64,000 nucleotides of DNA, taken from Leptospiraceae bacterium. GTDB taxonomy: Bacteria; Spirochaetota; Leptospiria; Leptospirales; Leptospiraceae. The notes under the pieces are model-generated. The model was not told the origin of the DNA. It was given only the letters and a program-made list of their open reading frames with translations, and made no database searches. Both the position numbers and the translations under genes were made by a program. Location of the stretch: assembly GCA_022402465.1 (NCBI GenBank), contig JAKRSH010000028.1, positions 1-64,000 of the forward strand, written 5' to 3'. This document shows positions 18,953 through 27,979 of the stretch, piece after piece; positions within the stretch are counted from its first letter, which is position 1; each line of letters begins with the position of its first letter.

Positions 18953-19582
18953 AATATAATCAAAAGCTTCTATACTTCTATTCACATCAATAGAATCCCT
19001 TCCCCAAAAGGTAGGACCGTGGTTCTCAACCATGAGAATAGGAATTTCATTCGACTTATTTTCGGGCTCTTTATCTTTTGCTTTGGATTGAAAATAATTT
19101 TCAATTTCTTGAGCGATTTGCTCTACTTTTCCGTGGTTATAAAACACAGGTATAGAAACCTTTGGATTTTCATCCCAGATACCAAAAGCCTTAATTAATT
19201 CAAGAGGCGGAAGAACAAATCTACCATAGGAATTATATTTTGTTAGGTGAAGCTGAATTCTCATGCTGCTCAAGTTGTGAATATGAAAGATAGTTCTAGC
19301 TTCAGGATGATTTAAGTAAATTGCTCTATGAATGCTCGTTTCAGCGGAGGGCTTGCGATTGCCATTTAGATCTAAGGGACGATTTTCTCTTAAAGAAAAA
19401 GGAAGAAAATCTTCAATTTGAAGATTCCCCTTATCTTGTCCAGAACATGTGATCCAGATCCTATCATCGGATTCCCTAAAGGATAGATTCCCAGCTGTAG
19501 CTGGCAACCAACCCTTATTGAAATATAGCCTTGCATAAGAGATGATGGATTCAAGTTGAAGAATTGGTGCAGCTAAAGTCAT
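18926..19582 (-). CDS. mtnB: Methylthioribulose-1-phosphate dehydratase
   Basis: A 218-residue class II aldolase/adducin-fold enzyme of the methionine salvage pathway; it dehydrates methylthioribulose 1-phosphate. GWLPATAGNLSFR near residue 25 is the MtnB-type signature. Zinc ligands are in FHIHNLSS (near 110) and ENHGPTFWG (near 190), and SIHRAIYLNHPEA is also typical. No other mtn genes are nearby, but it complements the methyl-cycle genes at 58-64 kb. A rhamnulose- or fuculose-phosphate aldolase is less likely given the signature. Confidence 0.85.
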   Translation of the reverse strand: MTLAAPILQLESIISYARLYFNKGWLPATAGNLSFRESDDRIWITCSGQDKGNLQIEDFLPFSLRENRPLDLNGNRKPSAETSIHRAIYLNHPEARTIFHIHNLSSMRIQLHLTKYNSYGRFVLPPLELIKAFGIWDENPKVSIPVFYNHGKVEQIAQEIENYFQSKAKDKEPENKSNEIPILMVENHGPTFWGRDSIDVNRSIEAFDYILSAMDFIK

Positions 19583-19639
19583 ATTGAATCCGCTCTACCT
19601 AAAATAAGATTAACTGAAAGAAAATATGAAAAAAGTTAA

Positions 19640-20206
19640 TTATTTATTTACTCTTTCTACGTAAGAAAGGTCTCTTAAATCAACCTTGATCACATCGCCC
19701 TGCTTTACAAAAATAGGCACGTTCACTTCTCCACCTGTTTCGACAGTAACTCTCTTTAGGGCTGTTCCAGAAGTATCTCCCTTAAGACCTTCTTCTGCAT
19801 AAGTTACTTCCAATACAGCAAAGTTAGGCGGCTCAACACCAATAGGCTTTCCTTCATAAAAAGAAACATCAACCTTGGTGTCTTCTTTCATGTAAGGAAG
19901 AACATCTTCAACATAATCTTTGGAAACGGGAATCTGCTCAAAATCATTTACATCCATAAAGATGATATCATCACCATCGGCATAGCAATAGGTCATAGAT
20001 CTTTTTTCTATATCTACGTTTTCTAATTTCTCAGATGCTTTGAAAGTTCTTTCAATACCAGTACCCCTCATAACATGTTTGAGTTTTGTACGAATAAAAG
20101 CTGAGCCTTTTCCTGGGTTGACGAATTCAGTTTTGATTACACTGTAGAGTTCGCCTTCTACTTTCAAAACCATACCTTTTTTTACTTCTGTGATGCCTAA
20201 TGCCAT
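19640..20206 (-). CDS. efp: Elongation factor P
   Basis: A 188-residue three-domain OB/KOW protein that rescues ribosomes stalled at consecutive prolines. The loop NPGKGSAFIRTKLK near residue 33 has the Lys that is modified in the beta-lysyl type EF-P, and the C-terminus has the GEVNVPIFVKQGDVIKVDL region. It is divergent from a lysine 2,3-aminomutase gene 109 bp away, the enzyme that makes beta-lysine for this modification, which supports the beta-lysylated type. Confidence 0.97.
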   Translation of the reverse strand: MALGITEVKKGMVLKVEGELYSVIKTEFVNPGKGSAFIRTKLKHVMRGTGIERTFKASEKLENVDIEKRSMTYCYADGDDIIFMDVNDFEQIPVSKDYVEDVLPYMKEDTKVDVSFYEGKPIGVEPPNFAVLEVTYAEEGLKGDTSGTALKRVTVETGGEVNVPIFVKQGDVIKVDLRDLSYVERVNK

Positions 20207-20279
20207 AATGATTCTCGATGTTTTCTCCAGAAAATTCCTTATTCATTCTCAGTCAAGGTGGTTTTCTAAATCATTTCGC

Positions 20280-20308
20280 TTGTGAATTGCATAGCCAAAT
20301 AAATTATA
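20280..20308 (+). promoter_or_regulatory. Candidate promoter of the aminomutase gene
   Basis: TTGTGA (20280-20285), 17 bases, ATTATA (20303-20308). Initiation about 7 bases further would fall at or next to the GTG start at 20316, so the mRNA could be leaderless or use GTG 20322. Confidence 0.4.
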
Positions 20309-20315
20309 GAAATAC

Positions 20316-21404
20316 GTGAGTGTGAGAAAGGACAAAGATTGGGGCAATTGGAAGTGGCAACTTCAGAATAAGATTCGTAACAAAGAATCTTTAGAAGCTT
20401 ACATTGTCTTGTCGAATGATGAAATATCAGCCATTGATCAAGCTGATTCCCTTTTTGAGCTTGGAATAACACCATATTATGCTTCATTAATGGATCCAAG
20501 AAATACAGAATGTCCTATAAGATTGCAAGCTATACCTAAGCTCATCGAATTGCAAACAAACGAGAGAGATCAGCAGGATCCTTTGGCAGAAGAAAAATAC
20601 ATGCCTGTGAAAGGTGTAACACATCGTTACCCAGATAGAGCACTATGGTATCTTTCTCATAATTGTGCAGTATATTGCAGATTTTGCACAAGAAAAAGAA
20701 AAGTCTCCAAACCTTTGGGAACCCCCAATCGAAACGAATGGGATTCTGCCTTAGATTATTTTCGCAAAACAGAAGCTATTCGAGAGATAATACTTTCCGG
20801 AGGTGACCCATTGAGCCTCTCTGAAGATCATCTTGAGTGGATACTTTCCGAACTAAAGAGAATTCCGCATATCAACCAAATTAGAATTCACAGTAGACAT
20901 CCCGTAACCTTACCAATGCGCATTACTGATACTCTGTGTGAAATATTCAATAAATACTTTCCAATTTATATGGTTACTCACTTCAATCACCCCAAGGAAT
21001 GTACAACTGAATCTGAACAAGCCATTCTACGGCTTGTGAAGCAGGGAGCAGTTTCTGTGATGAACCAATCTGTACTCTTGAAAGGTATCAATGACTCACC
21101 TGAAATTTTACAAAATTTGAATTATAAATTAATTTCTATGGGAGTGAAGCCATATTATCTTCACCAATGCGATGAAACATTTGGAGTCTCTCATTTCCGT
21201 GTACCAATTCAAAAAGGGAAAGAAATTTACCAAAATCTTCGAGGCAAGCAAAGCGGAATTACAGTTCCTTTGTATGTCGCCGATTTAACAGGAGGTGGAG
21301 GGAAAGTCCCTCTTCTACCAGAATATGAAGTTGAGACAAAAGAATTCACGAACATTTACCGAAACTATAAGGGAGACTATTACGAAATTTCCAATGGTAT
21401 TTAG
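20316..21404 (+). CDS. epmB: Lysine 2,3-aminomutase family radical-SAM protein (EpmB/KamA)
   Basis: A 362-residue radical-SAM enzyme. YCRFCTRKRKV near residue 120 is the CxxxCxxC cluster site; SGGDPLSLSEDHLEWIL, IRIHSRHPV and the C-terminal ADLTGGGGKVPLLPEY carry the SAM, substrate and PLP-binding segments. It converts L-lysine to beta-lysine. The short length (KamA proper is about 410-430) and the facing efp gene favour EpmB, which supplies R-beta-lysine for EF-P. The ligase EpmA is not in this window. GTG start; GTG at 20322 is possible. Confidence 0.85.
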   Translation: MSVRKDKDWGNWKWQLQNKIRNKESLEAYIVLSNDEISAIDQADSLFELGITPYYASLMDPRNTECPIRLQAIPKLIELQTNERDQQDPLAEEKYMPVKGVTHRYPDRALWYLSHNCAVYCRFCTRKRKVSKPLGTPNRNEWDSALDYFRKTEAIREIILSGGDPLSLSEDHLEWILSELKRIPHINQIRIHSRHPVTLPMRITDTLCEIFNKYFPIYMVTHFNHPKECTTESEQAILRLVKQGAVSVMNQSVLLKGINDSPEILQNLNYKLISMGVKPYYLHQCDETFGVSHFRVPIQKGKEIYQNLRGKQSGITVPLYVADLTGGGGKVPLLPEYEVETKEFTNIYRNYKGDYYEISNGI

Positions 21405-21990
21405 AAAAATGTTTTTTAATAAGATATATACAATCAGAATTTTAATTTTACTACTTGCTGCAATACTTCTTTCCTGTTCCAGTTCAGAAGTTTTGCAAGA
21501 TAAAGAATCAAAGGATAATAGCAAATTTTTTGATAAGGAAGATAAACCCGCCCTTCTTCGTCTAAGTTATTATCTGGCCTTTCGACCTCCTCCCGATTAT
21601 AAATTATTAGAAAAAGGAGATGTAGGTGATAAAGGCAATCGCTATAAAATTTCATTTTCCTCAATAGCTGGACTCTTTTCACAAATGATTATTTCTACTA
21701 CCAATACTGAAAATAGAAGTCGCTTCAATTATAGTGTTTCTCAATCAGAACTTGATAAAGCAAAATGGAAGAAATACTTTTACTTAAAAGTACAAGATGA
21801 ACCCAATAAGGCAACACTCACTATTTTTTCATGCAAAAAGAATTTGGCCTGCATCCGATGGGAATGGGTTTATAAAGGTTTTCTGGTTGTGTTCGAAACG
21901 GAAGGCGAGCTACCTGCGCTAGACAAGGCGGAAGAAGAAATGATAAATACTTACCACACTTTAGTGGAAAAGCACTTGTTACTTTATTGA
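21394..21990 (+). CDS. Putative lipoprotein, unknown function
   Basis: About 198 residues with a basic n-region, a hydrophobic stretch and the lipobox LAAILLSCSSS, so it is probably lipid-anchored. The mature part is charged, ends amphipathic (EEEMINTYHTLVEKHL), and has no family I recognise. ATG 21394 overlaps the aminomutase stop by 11 bp; ATG 21409 is an alternative start and gives a shorter signal peptide. Probably cotranscribed with the aminomutase gene. Confidence 0.7.
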   Translation: MVFRKMFFNKIYTIRILILLLAAILLSCSSSEVLQDKESKDNSKFFDKEDKPALLRLSYYLAFRPPPDYKLLEKGDVGDKGNRYKISFSSIAGLFSQMIISTTNTENRSRFNYSVSQSELDKAKWKKYFYLKVQDEPNKATLTIFSCKKNLACIRWEWVYKGFLVVFETEGELPALDKAEEEMINTYHTLVEKHLLLY

Positions 21991-22024
21991 AATATTCTAC
22001 ACTAGACACAATAGGAAGTTTCGC

Positions 22025-22231
22025 ATGTGGTTAAAATTAGGAGATACAGAAGTTATCAACTTGGATTACATTTCATCTATAAAGAAAAATCCGAGTAAAC
22101 CAACTATTGAAATCATATACCATGATTTAACCAATATCAAGGCATTAAATTTTCCTGGCAATGAGGAGCGAGACAGAGCCTTCGCAGCAATTTTAGATAA
22201 TTTATCCAAAATGAGATTGTTTTTTCAATAA
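22025..22231 (+). CDS. Small hypothetical protein
   Basis: A 68-residue acidic/neutral protein, MWLKLGDTEVINL at the start, predicted beta strands then a helix (ERDRAFAAILDNLSKM). AGGAAG lies 7-9 bases before ATG. It sits between two genes on the same strand with short gaps (34 and 10 bp), which supports it being real. No function can be assigned. Confidence 0.65.
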   Translation: MWLKLGDTEVINLDYISSIKKNPSKPTIEIIYHDLTNIKALNFPGNEERDRAFAAILDNLSKMRLFFQ

Positions 22232-22241
22232 TGAATAACCA

Positions 22242-23015
22242 ATGAATAAAATACAAAACCCTAATCCATCTGACTATCTTAAGATTTTTGATAAACTCGA
22301 AGAAATTGAATCGGATCATCCATTTGAAATTTTATTTTATGGTTCTAGAGAAAGAGGAGATTACTCTGAAGATTCCGATTTTAATTTCTATCTATTAGCT
22401 TCTACCCAAGATCAAATGAAGCCTGGTTTTATTCAGAAAGTAACCATGGCTTTAAATATTTTAGAAAAGATAGCGCCCGTTAATCTTATTGCAGGTGATA
22501 TAGACACATTTCGATTGAGATTAAATCTTATGGAACCCACTGTTGTTCATCTTGTAAATTTGGGTTCAGTCTTTTATGGAGATACTCATTTTCATGGCTT
22601 CCATAAAGATTGGCTTCAAATCAGTAAGCATCCTATTCCTAAAGAAAAGCTTGTTCCTTTCATTAACAGAAGAATCCGTTTTTATAAAAACTTAAATACA
22701 AGAACAGAGAAAGAAGAGTCCGTTCAAATGGAACGTGTCTTAACTTTGTCTATTCAATCCTGGGCAATTCAGAACATCAAAGATATTTCCATACAAGAAC
22801 TCATCACTCTAGACATTCCCTCTCGTGCTGAGAAAATGATTCGAATCTTATACAAAAATGAATTGGATACAGAAATACTATCCTTACTTGATAACAAGAC
22901 AGAAGCCATAGCATTGAAGAAATTTTTTCAAAAAGACAAAGACTTCCCCGCCTCCTTAAAAGAGAACCTCAAATCAAGGATGAAGGTTTTGAAAAGTGGC
23001 AAGGTATTCACCTAA
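22242..23015 (+). CDS. Nucleotidyltransferase-fold (MNT) protein
   Basis: A 257-residue protein whose N-terminal half has the pol-beta nucleotidyltransferase motif FYGSRERGDYSEDSDFNFYL (GS, then DxD) near residue 33, followed by a helical domain. This fold transfers nucleotides to proteins or small molecules; the substrate is unknown. No HEPN partner gene is adjacent, so a MNT-HEPN toxin pair is not supported here, although the C-terminal helices might serve that role. Confidence 0.75.
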   Translation: MNKIQNPNPSDYLKIFDKLEEIESDHPFEILFYGSRERGDYSEDSDFNFYLLASTQDQMKPGFIQKVTMALNILEKIAPVNLIAGDIDTFRLRLNLMEPTVVHLVNLGSVFYGDTHFHGFHKDWLQISKHPIPKEKLVPFINRRIRFYKNLNTRTEKEESVQMERVLTLSIQSWAIQNIKDISIQELITLDIPSRAEKMIRILYKNELDTEILSLLDNKTEAIALKKFFQKDKDFPASLKENLKSRMKVLKSGKVFT

Positions 23016-23081
23016 GCTTAGAGAGACTTTTATCTTCCTTAGAAGAAATAAAATTTAGTAAGCTTATCTTTTTTTACTGAA

Positions 23082-23786
23082 TCAATCTATATCAATGGAT
23101 CGCTTCATGTTTTGGATCTTTCCAGGACATTTCGCAAGTTGGGAAATATAATGACTTTTTATTCTATCTCTAAGACATTTTGCGTTGAAATCATCACCGA
23201 AGCAAAGTCTGGAAAAGGTAAGCCCGAAGAATACCATTCGTAGATATTGCATCTCCCCGGAAAGATCCTCGATTCCTAAGGTTGCAAATCTTCCTTCAAC
23301 CCTAGAGAAAAAATCTTCCATGATTTCGGATTGAAATTTAACAATCCAGTCTTGGATGATACTTTTGGTCTCAGGTAAGAGCATCATGCTCATTATCAAA
23401 CGCATCTCTAGACTTTCATCGCCATCAAGACCTTTGGCAAATGGGGTATCCATTTTTGTAAGTATAGTTTCGATAAATTCTTCTATGGTATTGAAGTCTT
23501 TGGGAACTGAGGCCAGGAAATGCTTTTCCCGATCAAAATGCCGTTTTAAAATAAAAAACAACAATCTCTCTTTGGATTCAAAATACAAATAGGGCAACCC
23601 TCTAGAAATACCAGCCCTATCCGCTATCATTTCCATGGTAGTCGATCCATAGCCCTTCATTGAAAAAAGCTCTAAAGAAGCTCTGAGAATGAGTTCTTTG
23701 GATTTTTCTCGGTTTTCTTCCCTCTTATTTCTCTTTTTAGGAGCAGGAGATTCAACTTTCAGGGATGTATTTTTCATTTTTTTCAT
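23082..23786 (-). CDS. TetR-family transcriptional regulator
   Basis: About 234 residues. A basic N-terminus (PKKRNKREENREKSKE) leads into the TetR helix-turn-helix: ILRASLELFSMKGYGSTT and MIADRAGISRGLPYLYFESKERL. The C-terminal two thirds form an all-helical ligand-binding domain. I choose ATG 23786, which has GGAA 7-8 bases upstream, over a TTG start at 23867. Divergent from a glycosyltransferase gene; two copies of an AT-rich palindrome-containing repeat lie in between and may be its operators. Confidence 0.85.
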   Translation of the reverse strand: MKKMKNTSLKVESPAPKKRNKREENREKSKELILRASLELFSMKGYGSTTMEMIADRAGISRGLPYLYFESKERLLFFILKRHFDREKHFLASVPKDFNTIEEFIETILTKMDTPFAKGLDGDESLEMRLIMSMMLLPETKSIIQDWIVKFQSEIMEDFFSRVEGRFATLGIEDLSGEMQYLRMVFFGLTFSRLCFGDDFNAKCLRDRIKSHYISQLAKCPGKIQNMKRSIDID

Positions 23787-23847
23787 TATATTTCCATATG
23801 CCTTAAATTTTCTATCACTTTCTCTGGATTCACTTGCATTATTTTTA

Positions 23848-23900
23848 ATGAATAAATATTTAGTCAATAAATAGATTTTTATTTTATGAATAAATATTTA
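23848..23900. repeat. 15-bp direct repeats, candidate TetR operators
   Basis: ATGAATAAATATTTA occurs at 23848-23862 and again at 23886-23900, 38 bp start to start. Each holds the self-complementary TAAATATTTA. The second copy is also the first five codons of the glycosyltransferase gene. Their position between divergent regulator and target fits autoregulation, but AT-rich repeats arise easily by chance in this genome. Confidence 0.4.
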
Positions 23901-25550
23901 AAAAAATTCATCGATCCATTGTTCCTCTTCTTTATCGCTATAGCCTGCCTTTTGCCTGGAATCCAAAGCGACTCCTTGCTTCTACAAGGGGACGAGGTCA
24001 TGCATATTCGGACAATTCGGGAAAGCTTAAACTCCGGAGCCTTCCTCCATCCTGTCGTGGGAGGTTATACTAACCCTTACAAGCCGCCTTTGTTATTTTG
24101 GTTAGGTATGCTTTCCGATTCCATTTTCGGCAAAAGCTTCTTTTCTGAGAGGTTTCCTTCCGTTCTCATGGGAGCCTGCTCTGTGCTTCTGGTCTTTTTA
24201 ATCCTAAAGAGCCTCAAGGTTAACAGGAAACAGACTTGGATCACTTCAATTATGTATTTATTTTCTCTAGGTCTTTATAAGTTTGCAAAACTTGCAATGA
24301 TGGAGGTTTACCTACTCTTCTTCTTATTGCTTTCTGTTTATTTTTATATCCAGTATCTAAAAAGAGAATATAAAATTTGGTTAGTTCTCTCAGCTTTCGT
24401 ATGTGGCTTAGGCGTTCTATTGAAAGGACCCATACTTATAGCTTATCTTATCATTATCCTTGCTAGTTTTTGGACTTTGAGCCGATTTAGAATCCGTTCA
24501 GGCAAGGCATTGTTCCTACCACGAGGAAGTAAATTCCATTTCCTTAGAGGTGCAAAATGGCATGAACTCTTGTTTATATGGGGGCCAATAAGTATACTGC
24601 CACTTCTTGCTTGGTTTCTTGCGATTTTCTTTTGGACAAGGGAAGGACTTGCTTTCATACAATTTTTTATTGGGACAGAGAATTTAGGAAAATTTGGCTC
24701 AGAAAACCAACCCGAATTACGTCTGTTAATTGGGATTATAGGCTATTCGATTCCATGGACAGTGTTTTTTGGGATTGCATTTTGGAAAATCCTACTTCAG
24801 AAAGAAAGAAATCGCAAGCACTTCATAGCAAAATGGTTAGTTGTTTCATCCATTTTAATATTACTTCTCCATCTTTTACCAAATAGAAAAGATGCATACT
24901 ATACTCTACCTTCGCTTACCTTAGGCTTCGTAGCGATTGGAATAGGATTGAACATGACCACTCTGAAGAAAATTCTTGAGATGAAGTCAAATCTATTCTT
25001 TCAGTTTATAATTATCTTATGTTTAATTGCATTAGGGTTTTTCTTTGAAAGTAAATTTTTAATATTAATCTTCTTTCCCTTGGTCTTATTTCTCTTTGGA
25101 TTTCTCGCACAATTCCTTCTAAAAGCCGAAAGTAGAATCTACCAATCCAGCTATTTCTTGTCTCAGCTTATAGCTATTTTATTCTTACAATTATTTTTAC
25201 TTCCATCGGTTCCAGATAAAATCCCAAATTTAGCAAATAAAAACTTACAAGAACTCTGTGTTGTTTCAGAGAATCCTTGGGATGCTTGGCAAATAGAAAA
25301 TGCTTTCCCCAGATTGAATGTATATTACTCCCCTAATATCAAATCAAATTGTGATAAGATTGATATCCCCATTCTTGCATTAACTGAGGATATTCACAAT
25401 TACTTACCAGAAGACTACCAATTAACTGATATTTGGAGCTTATGGTCTGGGAAATCTTTGGACCTTAAATCAGGAATCCCCCACTTCAAAGATCCTATGT
25501 TTTATACCAAAGCCTATCTATTCAAAAAATTTCAAAAAAAGGATATATAA
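23886..25550 (+). CDS. GT39/ArnT-like membrane glycosyltransferase
   Basis: A 554-residue integral membrane protein with about 11-12 helices. GDEVMHIRTIRES near residue 38 carries the catalytic-type Asp of the first periplasmic loop, and YKPPLLFWLGMLSDSIFGK with ERFPSVLMG match the PMT/ArnT superfamily (GT-C fold). It likely transfers a polyprenyl-linked sugar to lipid A, a glycan or protein at the periplasmic face. It is divergent from a TetR gene and 1 bp upstream of a Cys-rich exported protein gene. Confidence 0.85.
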   Translation: MNKYLKKFIDPLFLFFIAIACLLPGIQSDSLLLQGDEVMHIRTIRESLNSGAFLHPVVGGYTNPYKPPLLFWLGMLSDSIFGKSFFSERFPSVLMGACSVLLVFLILKSLKVNRKQTWITSIMYLFSLGLYKFAKLAMMEVYLLFFLLLSVYFYIQYLKREYKIWLVLSAFVCGLGVLLKGPILIAYLIIILASFWTLSRFRIRSGKALFLPRGSKFHFLRGAKWHELLFIWGPISILPLLAWFLAIFFWTREGLAFIQFFIGTENLGKFGSENQPELRLLIGIIGYSIPWTVFFGIAFWKILLQKERNRKHFIAKWLVVSSILILLLHLLPNRKDAYYTLPSLTLGFVAIGIGLNMTTLKKILEMKSNLFFQFIIILCLIALGFFFESKFLILIFFPLVLFLFGFLAQFLLKAESRIYQSSYFLSQLIAILFLQLFLLPSVPDKIPNLANKNLQELCVVSENPWDAWQIENAFPRLNVYYSPNIKSNCDKIDIPILALTEDIHNYLPEDYQLTDIWSLWSGKSLDLKSGIPHFKDPMFYTKAYLFKKFQKKDI

Positions 25551-25551
25551 A

Positions 25552-25872
25552 ATGTTTAAGAATTGGATACTTCTAACACTACTTCTATTTAGCATGAGTT
25601 TAGTAACGGCAAAGAGAATTTACTCATCCAAAAAAACAAGCAGCCCCTCATTCACTCAAGTGGATCGCTGTCACGAACTCTGTACCTCATTAGAATCTTG
25701 CTCCTTGCACAATTCTGATTTACGAATTGTGAGTAGCTCCAAGGAAATTGGAAGAGCCTGTGAAGTTCTCTGCCAGAAAAATCATCCCAATTTCCAAACC
25801 TGCAGTCCAAGCTTGCAATGCGAAGCCTTATCCCAATGCATCATTACGGGTAGTGCAGAAGAATTAAAATAA
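25552..25872 (+). CDS. Small Cys-rich exported protein
   Basis: A 106-residue protein with a signal peptide ([16 protein letters not shown]) and about nine cysteines after it, in [35 protein letters not shown]. The pattern suggests disulfide-bonded helices in the periplasm. AAGGA precedes the ATG, which starts 1 bp after the glycosyltransferase stop, so the two are an operon. Family unknown. Confidence 0.75.
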   Translation: MFKNWILLTLLLFSMSLVTAKRIYSSKKTSSPSFTQVDRCHELCTSLESCSLHNSDLRIVSSSKEIGRACEVLCQKNHPNFQTCSPSLQCEALSQCIITGSAEELK

Positions 25873-25881
25873 AAAAGATAT

Positions 25882-25902
25882 TTCTGATAAAATTTATCAG
25901 AA
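25882..25902. repeat. Perfect 21-bp palindrome before apt
   Basis: TTCTGATAAA (25882-25891), A, TTTATCAGAA (25893-25902). It sits 10 bp after the Cys-rich gene and 52 bp before apt. There is no T-run on the plus strand, so an operator or mRNA processing hairpin is more likely than an ordinary terminator. Confidence 0.55.
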
Positions 25903-25954
25903 TAGCGAAAGTCTTTTCACTTGCAGGAAACTTACAGTAAGACAGTTTGGACTC

Positions 25955-26488
25955 ATGTCAATAATCAAATCCAAAATACGTACTATACCAGATTATCCAA
26001 AACCAGGAATCCTTTTTCGTGACATCACTTCCCTTCTCCTAGACCCAGAAGGTCTTAGTCTTTCCATAGGAATGTTCGTGAATCGATACCAAAATCAGGG
26101 TATCACTAAGGTCGCAGGCATAGAAGCAAGAGGATTTATTTTTGGTGCGGCTCTAGCTTTTCAACTTGGAGTTGGTTTTGTTCCCATTCGAAAGAAAGGA
26201 AAATTGCCTGGTGAAACAATATCACAAGAATATATTTTAGAGTATGGAACAGATCATATTGAAATTCATAAAGATGCAGTTCATCCTGGGGATAAATTCT
26301 TAATCCTAGATGATTTGATTGCAACTGGTGGTACCTTGGCTGCTGCCATACAATTGATTCAGAAGCTAAACGGCAAAGTTCATGAAGCTGGGGTTATTGT
26401 AGATTTACCTGACCTAGGAGGTTCTGCAAAAATCAAAAAAGATCTAGGAGTCGAGGTTTATTCAATTTGCCAATTCGAAGGACATTGA
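25955..26488 (+). CDS. apt: Adenine phosphoribosyltransferase
   Basis: A 177-residue purine-salvage enzyme making AMP from adenine and PRPP in the cytosol. [18 protein letters not shown] is the family N-terminus; [15 protein letters not shown] and the PRPP-binding [16 protein letters not shown] loop are intact. Length is normal. Its TGA overlaps the ATG of the downstream Deg protease by one base, so translation is coupled. Confidence 0.97.
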   Translation: MSIIKSKIRTIPDYPKPGILFRDITSLLLDPEGLSLSIGMFVNRYQNQGITKVAGIEARGFIFGAALAFQLGVGFVPIRKKGKLPGETISQEYILEYGTDHIEIHKDAVHPGDKFLILDDLIATGGTLAAAIQLIQKLNGKVHEAGVIVDLPDLGGSAKIKKDLGVEVYSICQFEGH

Positions 26489-27978
26489 TGTACCATCAAA
26501 TACCCAAGATTCTAATTCGAATATTGGGTATGCTCAGTATTGCTTTTTTTACTCTAATAACAAATCCAATACGACCAGAATCTATTGAAGATTTCGATAC
26601 GATTCGAAAATCTGTGGTTCAAATCAAGGTTTTTTCACAAAGTGCTGACCCCTACTCTCCTTGGAATCCTGGTTCACTTTCCGCTTCAGGTGGTACTGGT
26701 TTTCTTATAGACGGCAACAGAATCCTAACGAACGCACATGTTGTTTCTAATGCCAAATACATTCAAATCCAAAGATACAACCAAACAGAATGGTATGAGG
26801 CTAGACTGAATTATATCGCTCATGATTGTGATCTGGCAATCTTGCAAGCTATCAAACCAATTTTTTATAAAGATGCAGAATTTTTAGAATTTGGAGGAAT
26901 TCCAGAATTAAATACTCCTATCACAATCATTGGTTATCCAATTGGCGGTTCACGAATTTCTGTTAGTCGAGGAATAGTATCTAGAAAAGAACAATCTACT
27001 TATGCACATTCTCAAGTGGACAACCATTTAGTCATCCAGGTAGACGCTGCCATTAATCCAGGAAATTCCGGTGGCCCTGCAATCCAAAATGGCAAGGTAG
27101 CTGGAGTAGCTTTTCAAGTAGCTGCTAAGGGTGAAAACATTGGTTACATCATCCCAACTACTGTAGTAAACCATTTTCTTAAAGATATAGAAGATGGTGT
27201 CTATGATGGCTACGTCGAGTTAGGAATTCAATTCCAAAATACATTCAACTCGAAACTTCGCGAATACTATAAAATACCTGAAGAAACTGAAGGTGTACTC
27301 GTGAATAAAGTTTATTCAGGAGGGTCTGCCTTTGGATATCTGAAACCTAAAGATCTTCTCATATCTCTTGATGGAAAGAAAATCGCAAGAAATGGTTCTA
27401 TAAATCTCGATACAGATACTCGCATTGATTTTGTAGAACTCATAGATAATAAATTTGCTGGAGATAGTATAAGCTTTGAGCTCATACGTGATGGTAAATT
27501 AGAGAAAATTGTTTTTCCAGCCAAGAAAATGCCAGACTTTGATTTCATGAGGTTTTCTTACGATCAAAATATAGATTATGTAATGTTTGGTGGTTTAATC
27601 TTCCAAGAAGTCAATCGTAATTTGCTTTCTGTGTGGAGTCGATCTTCCAATACTTCTGGAGGCAGCCAACTGCTTTATAGATTCTATAACTTTATTTCTG
27701 ACCAATGGAATAGTAAGAAAAAAGCCGATGTTGTTTTATATCGTAAGCTAGATCACCCTGTAAATACTCATACGGATCACTTCTTAAACCTTATTATTCA
27801 TAGATTTGATGGTAAAGAAATTCAATCTTTAGATGATCTGAAACTTGCTATTCAAAATTCCAAAAATCGCTATGTAAGATTAGAATTTATGGACTTAGAT
27901 TTTCCTCTCATTCTTGATAGAGAAGAAATCATAAAAGCAAATCCCATTATAAAGAAAACCTATAATATGGAACAATAA
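26488..27978 (+). CDS. Deg/HtrA-type serine protease with C-terminal PDZ-like region
   Basis: A 496-residue exported protease. After a membrane-type signal segment (LIRILGMLSIAFFTLI), the trypsin fold shows all three catalytic residues: His84 in TNAHVV, Asp115 in HDCDLAIL and Ser194 in INPGNSGGPA. A PDZ domain follows from about 235 (GVLVNKVYSGGSAFGYLKPKDLL) and a second PDZ-like stretch lies near the C-terminus (LDHPVNTHTDHFL to LDDLKLAIQ). I start at ATG 26488, overlapping the apt stop, with GAAGGA upstream. Its downstream neighbour is a same-length paralogue without the triad. Confidence 0.9.
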   Translation: MYHQIPKILIRILGMLSIAFFTLITNPIRPESIEDFDTIRKSVVQIKVFSQSADPYSPWNPGSLSASGGTGFLIDGNRILTNAHVVSNAKYIQIQRYNQTEWYEARLNYIAHDCDLAILQAIKPIFYKDAEFLEFGGIPELNTPITIIGYPIGGSRISVSRGIVSRKEQSTYAHSQVDNHLVIQVDAAINPGNSGGPAIQNGKVAGVAFQVAAKGENIGYIIPTTVVNHFLKDIEDGVYDGYVELGIQFQNTFNSKLREYYKIPEETEGVLVNKVYSGGSAFGYLKPKDLLISLDGKKIARNGSINLDTDTRIDFVELIDNKFAGDSISFELIRDGKLEKIVFPAKKMPDFDFMRFSYDQNIDYVMFGGLIFQEVNRNLLSVWSRSSNTSGGSQLLYRFYNFISDQWNSKKKADVVLYRKLDHPVNTHTDHFLNLIIHRFDGKEIQSLDDLKLAIQNSKNRYVRLEFMDLDFPLILDREEIIKANPIIKKTYNMEQ

Positions 27979-27979
27979 A

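Noticed and set aside
22242-23015. MNT-HEPN toxin-antitoxin pair
   Set aside because: The nucleotidyltransferase motif is real, but no adjacent HEPN-like gene or second small gene in tandem overlap was found.
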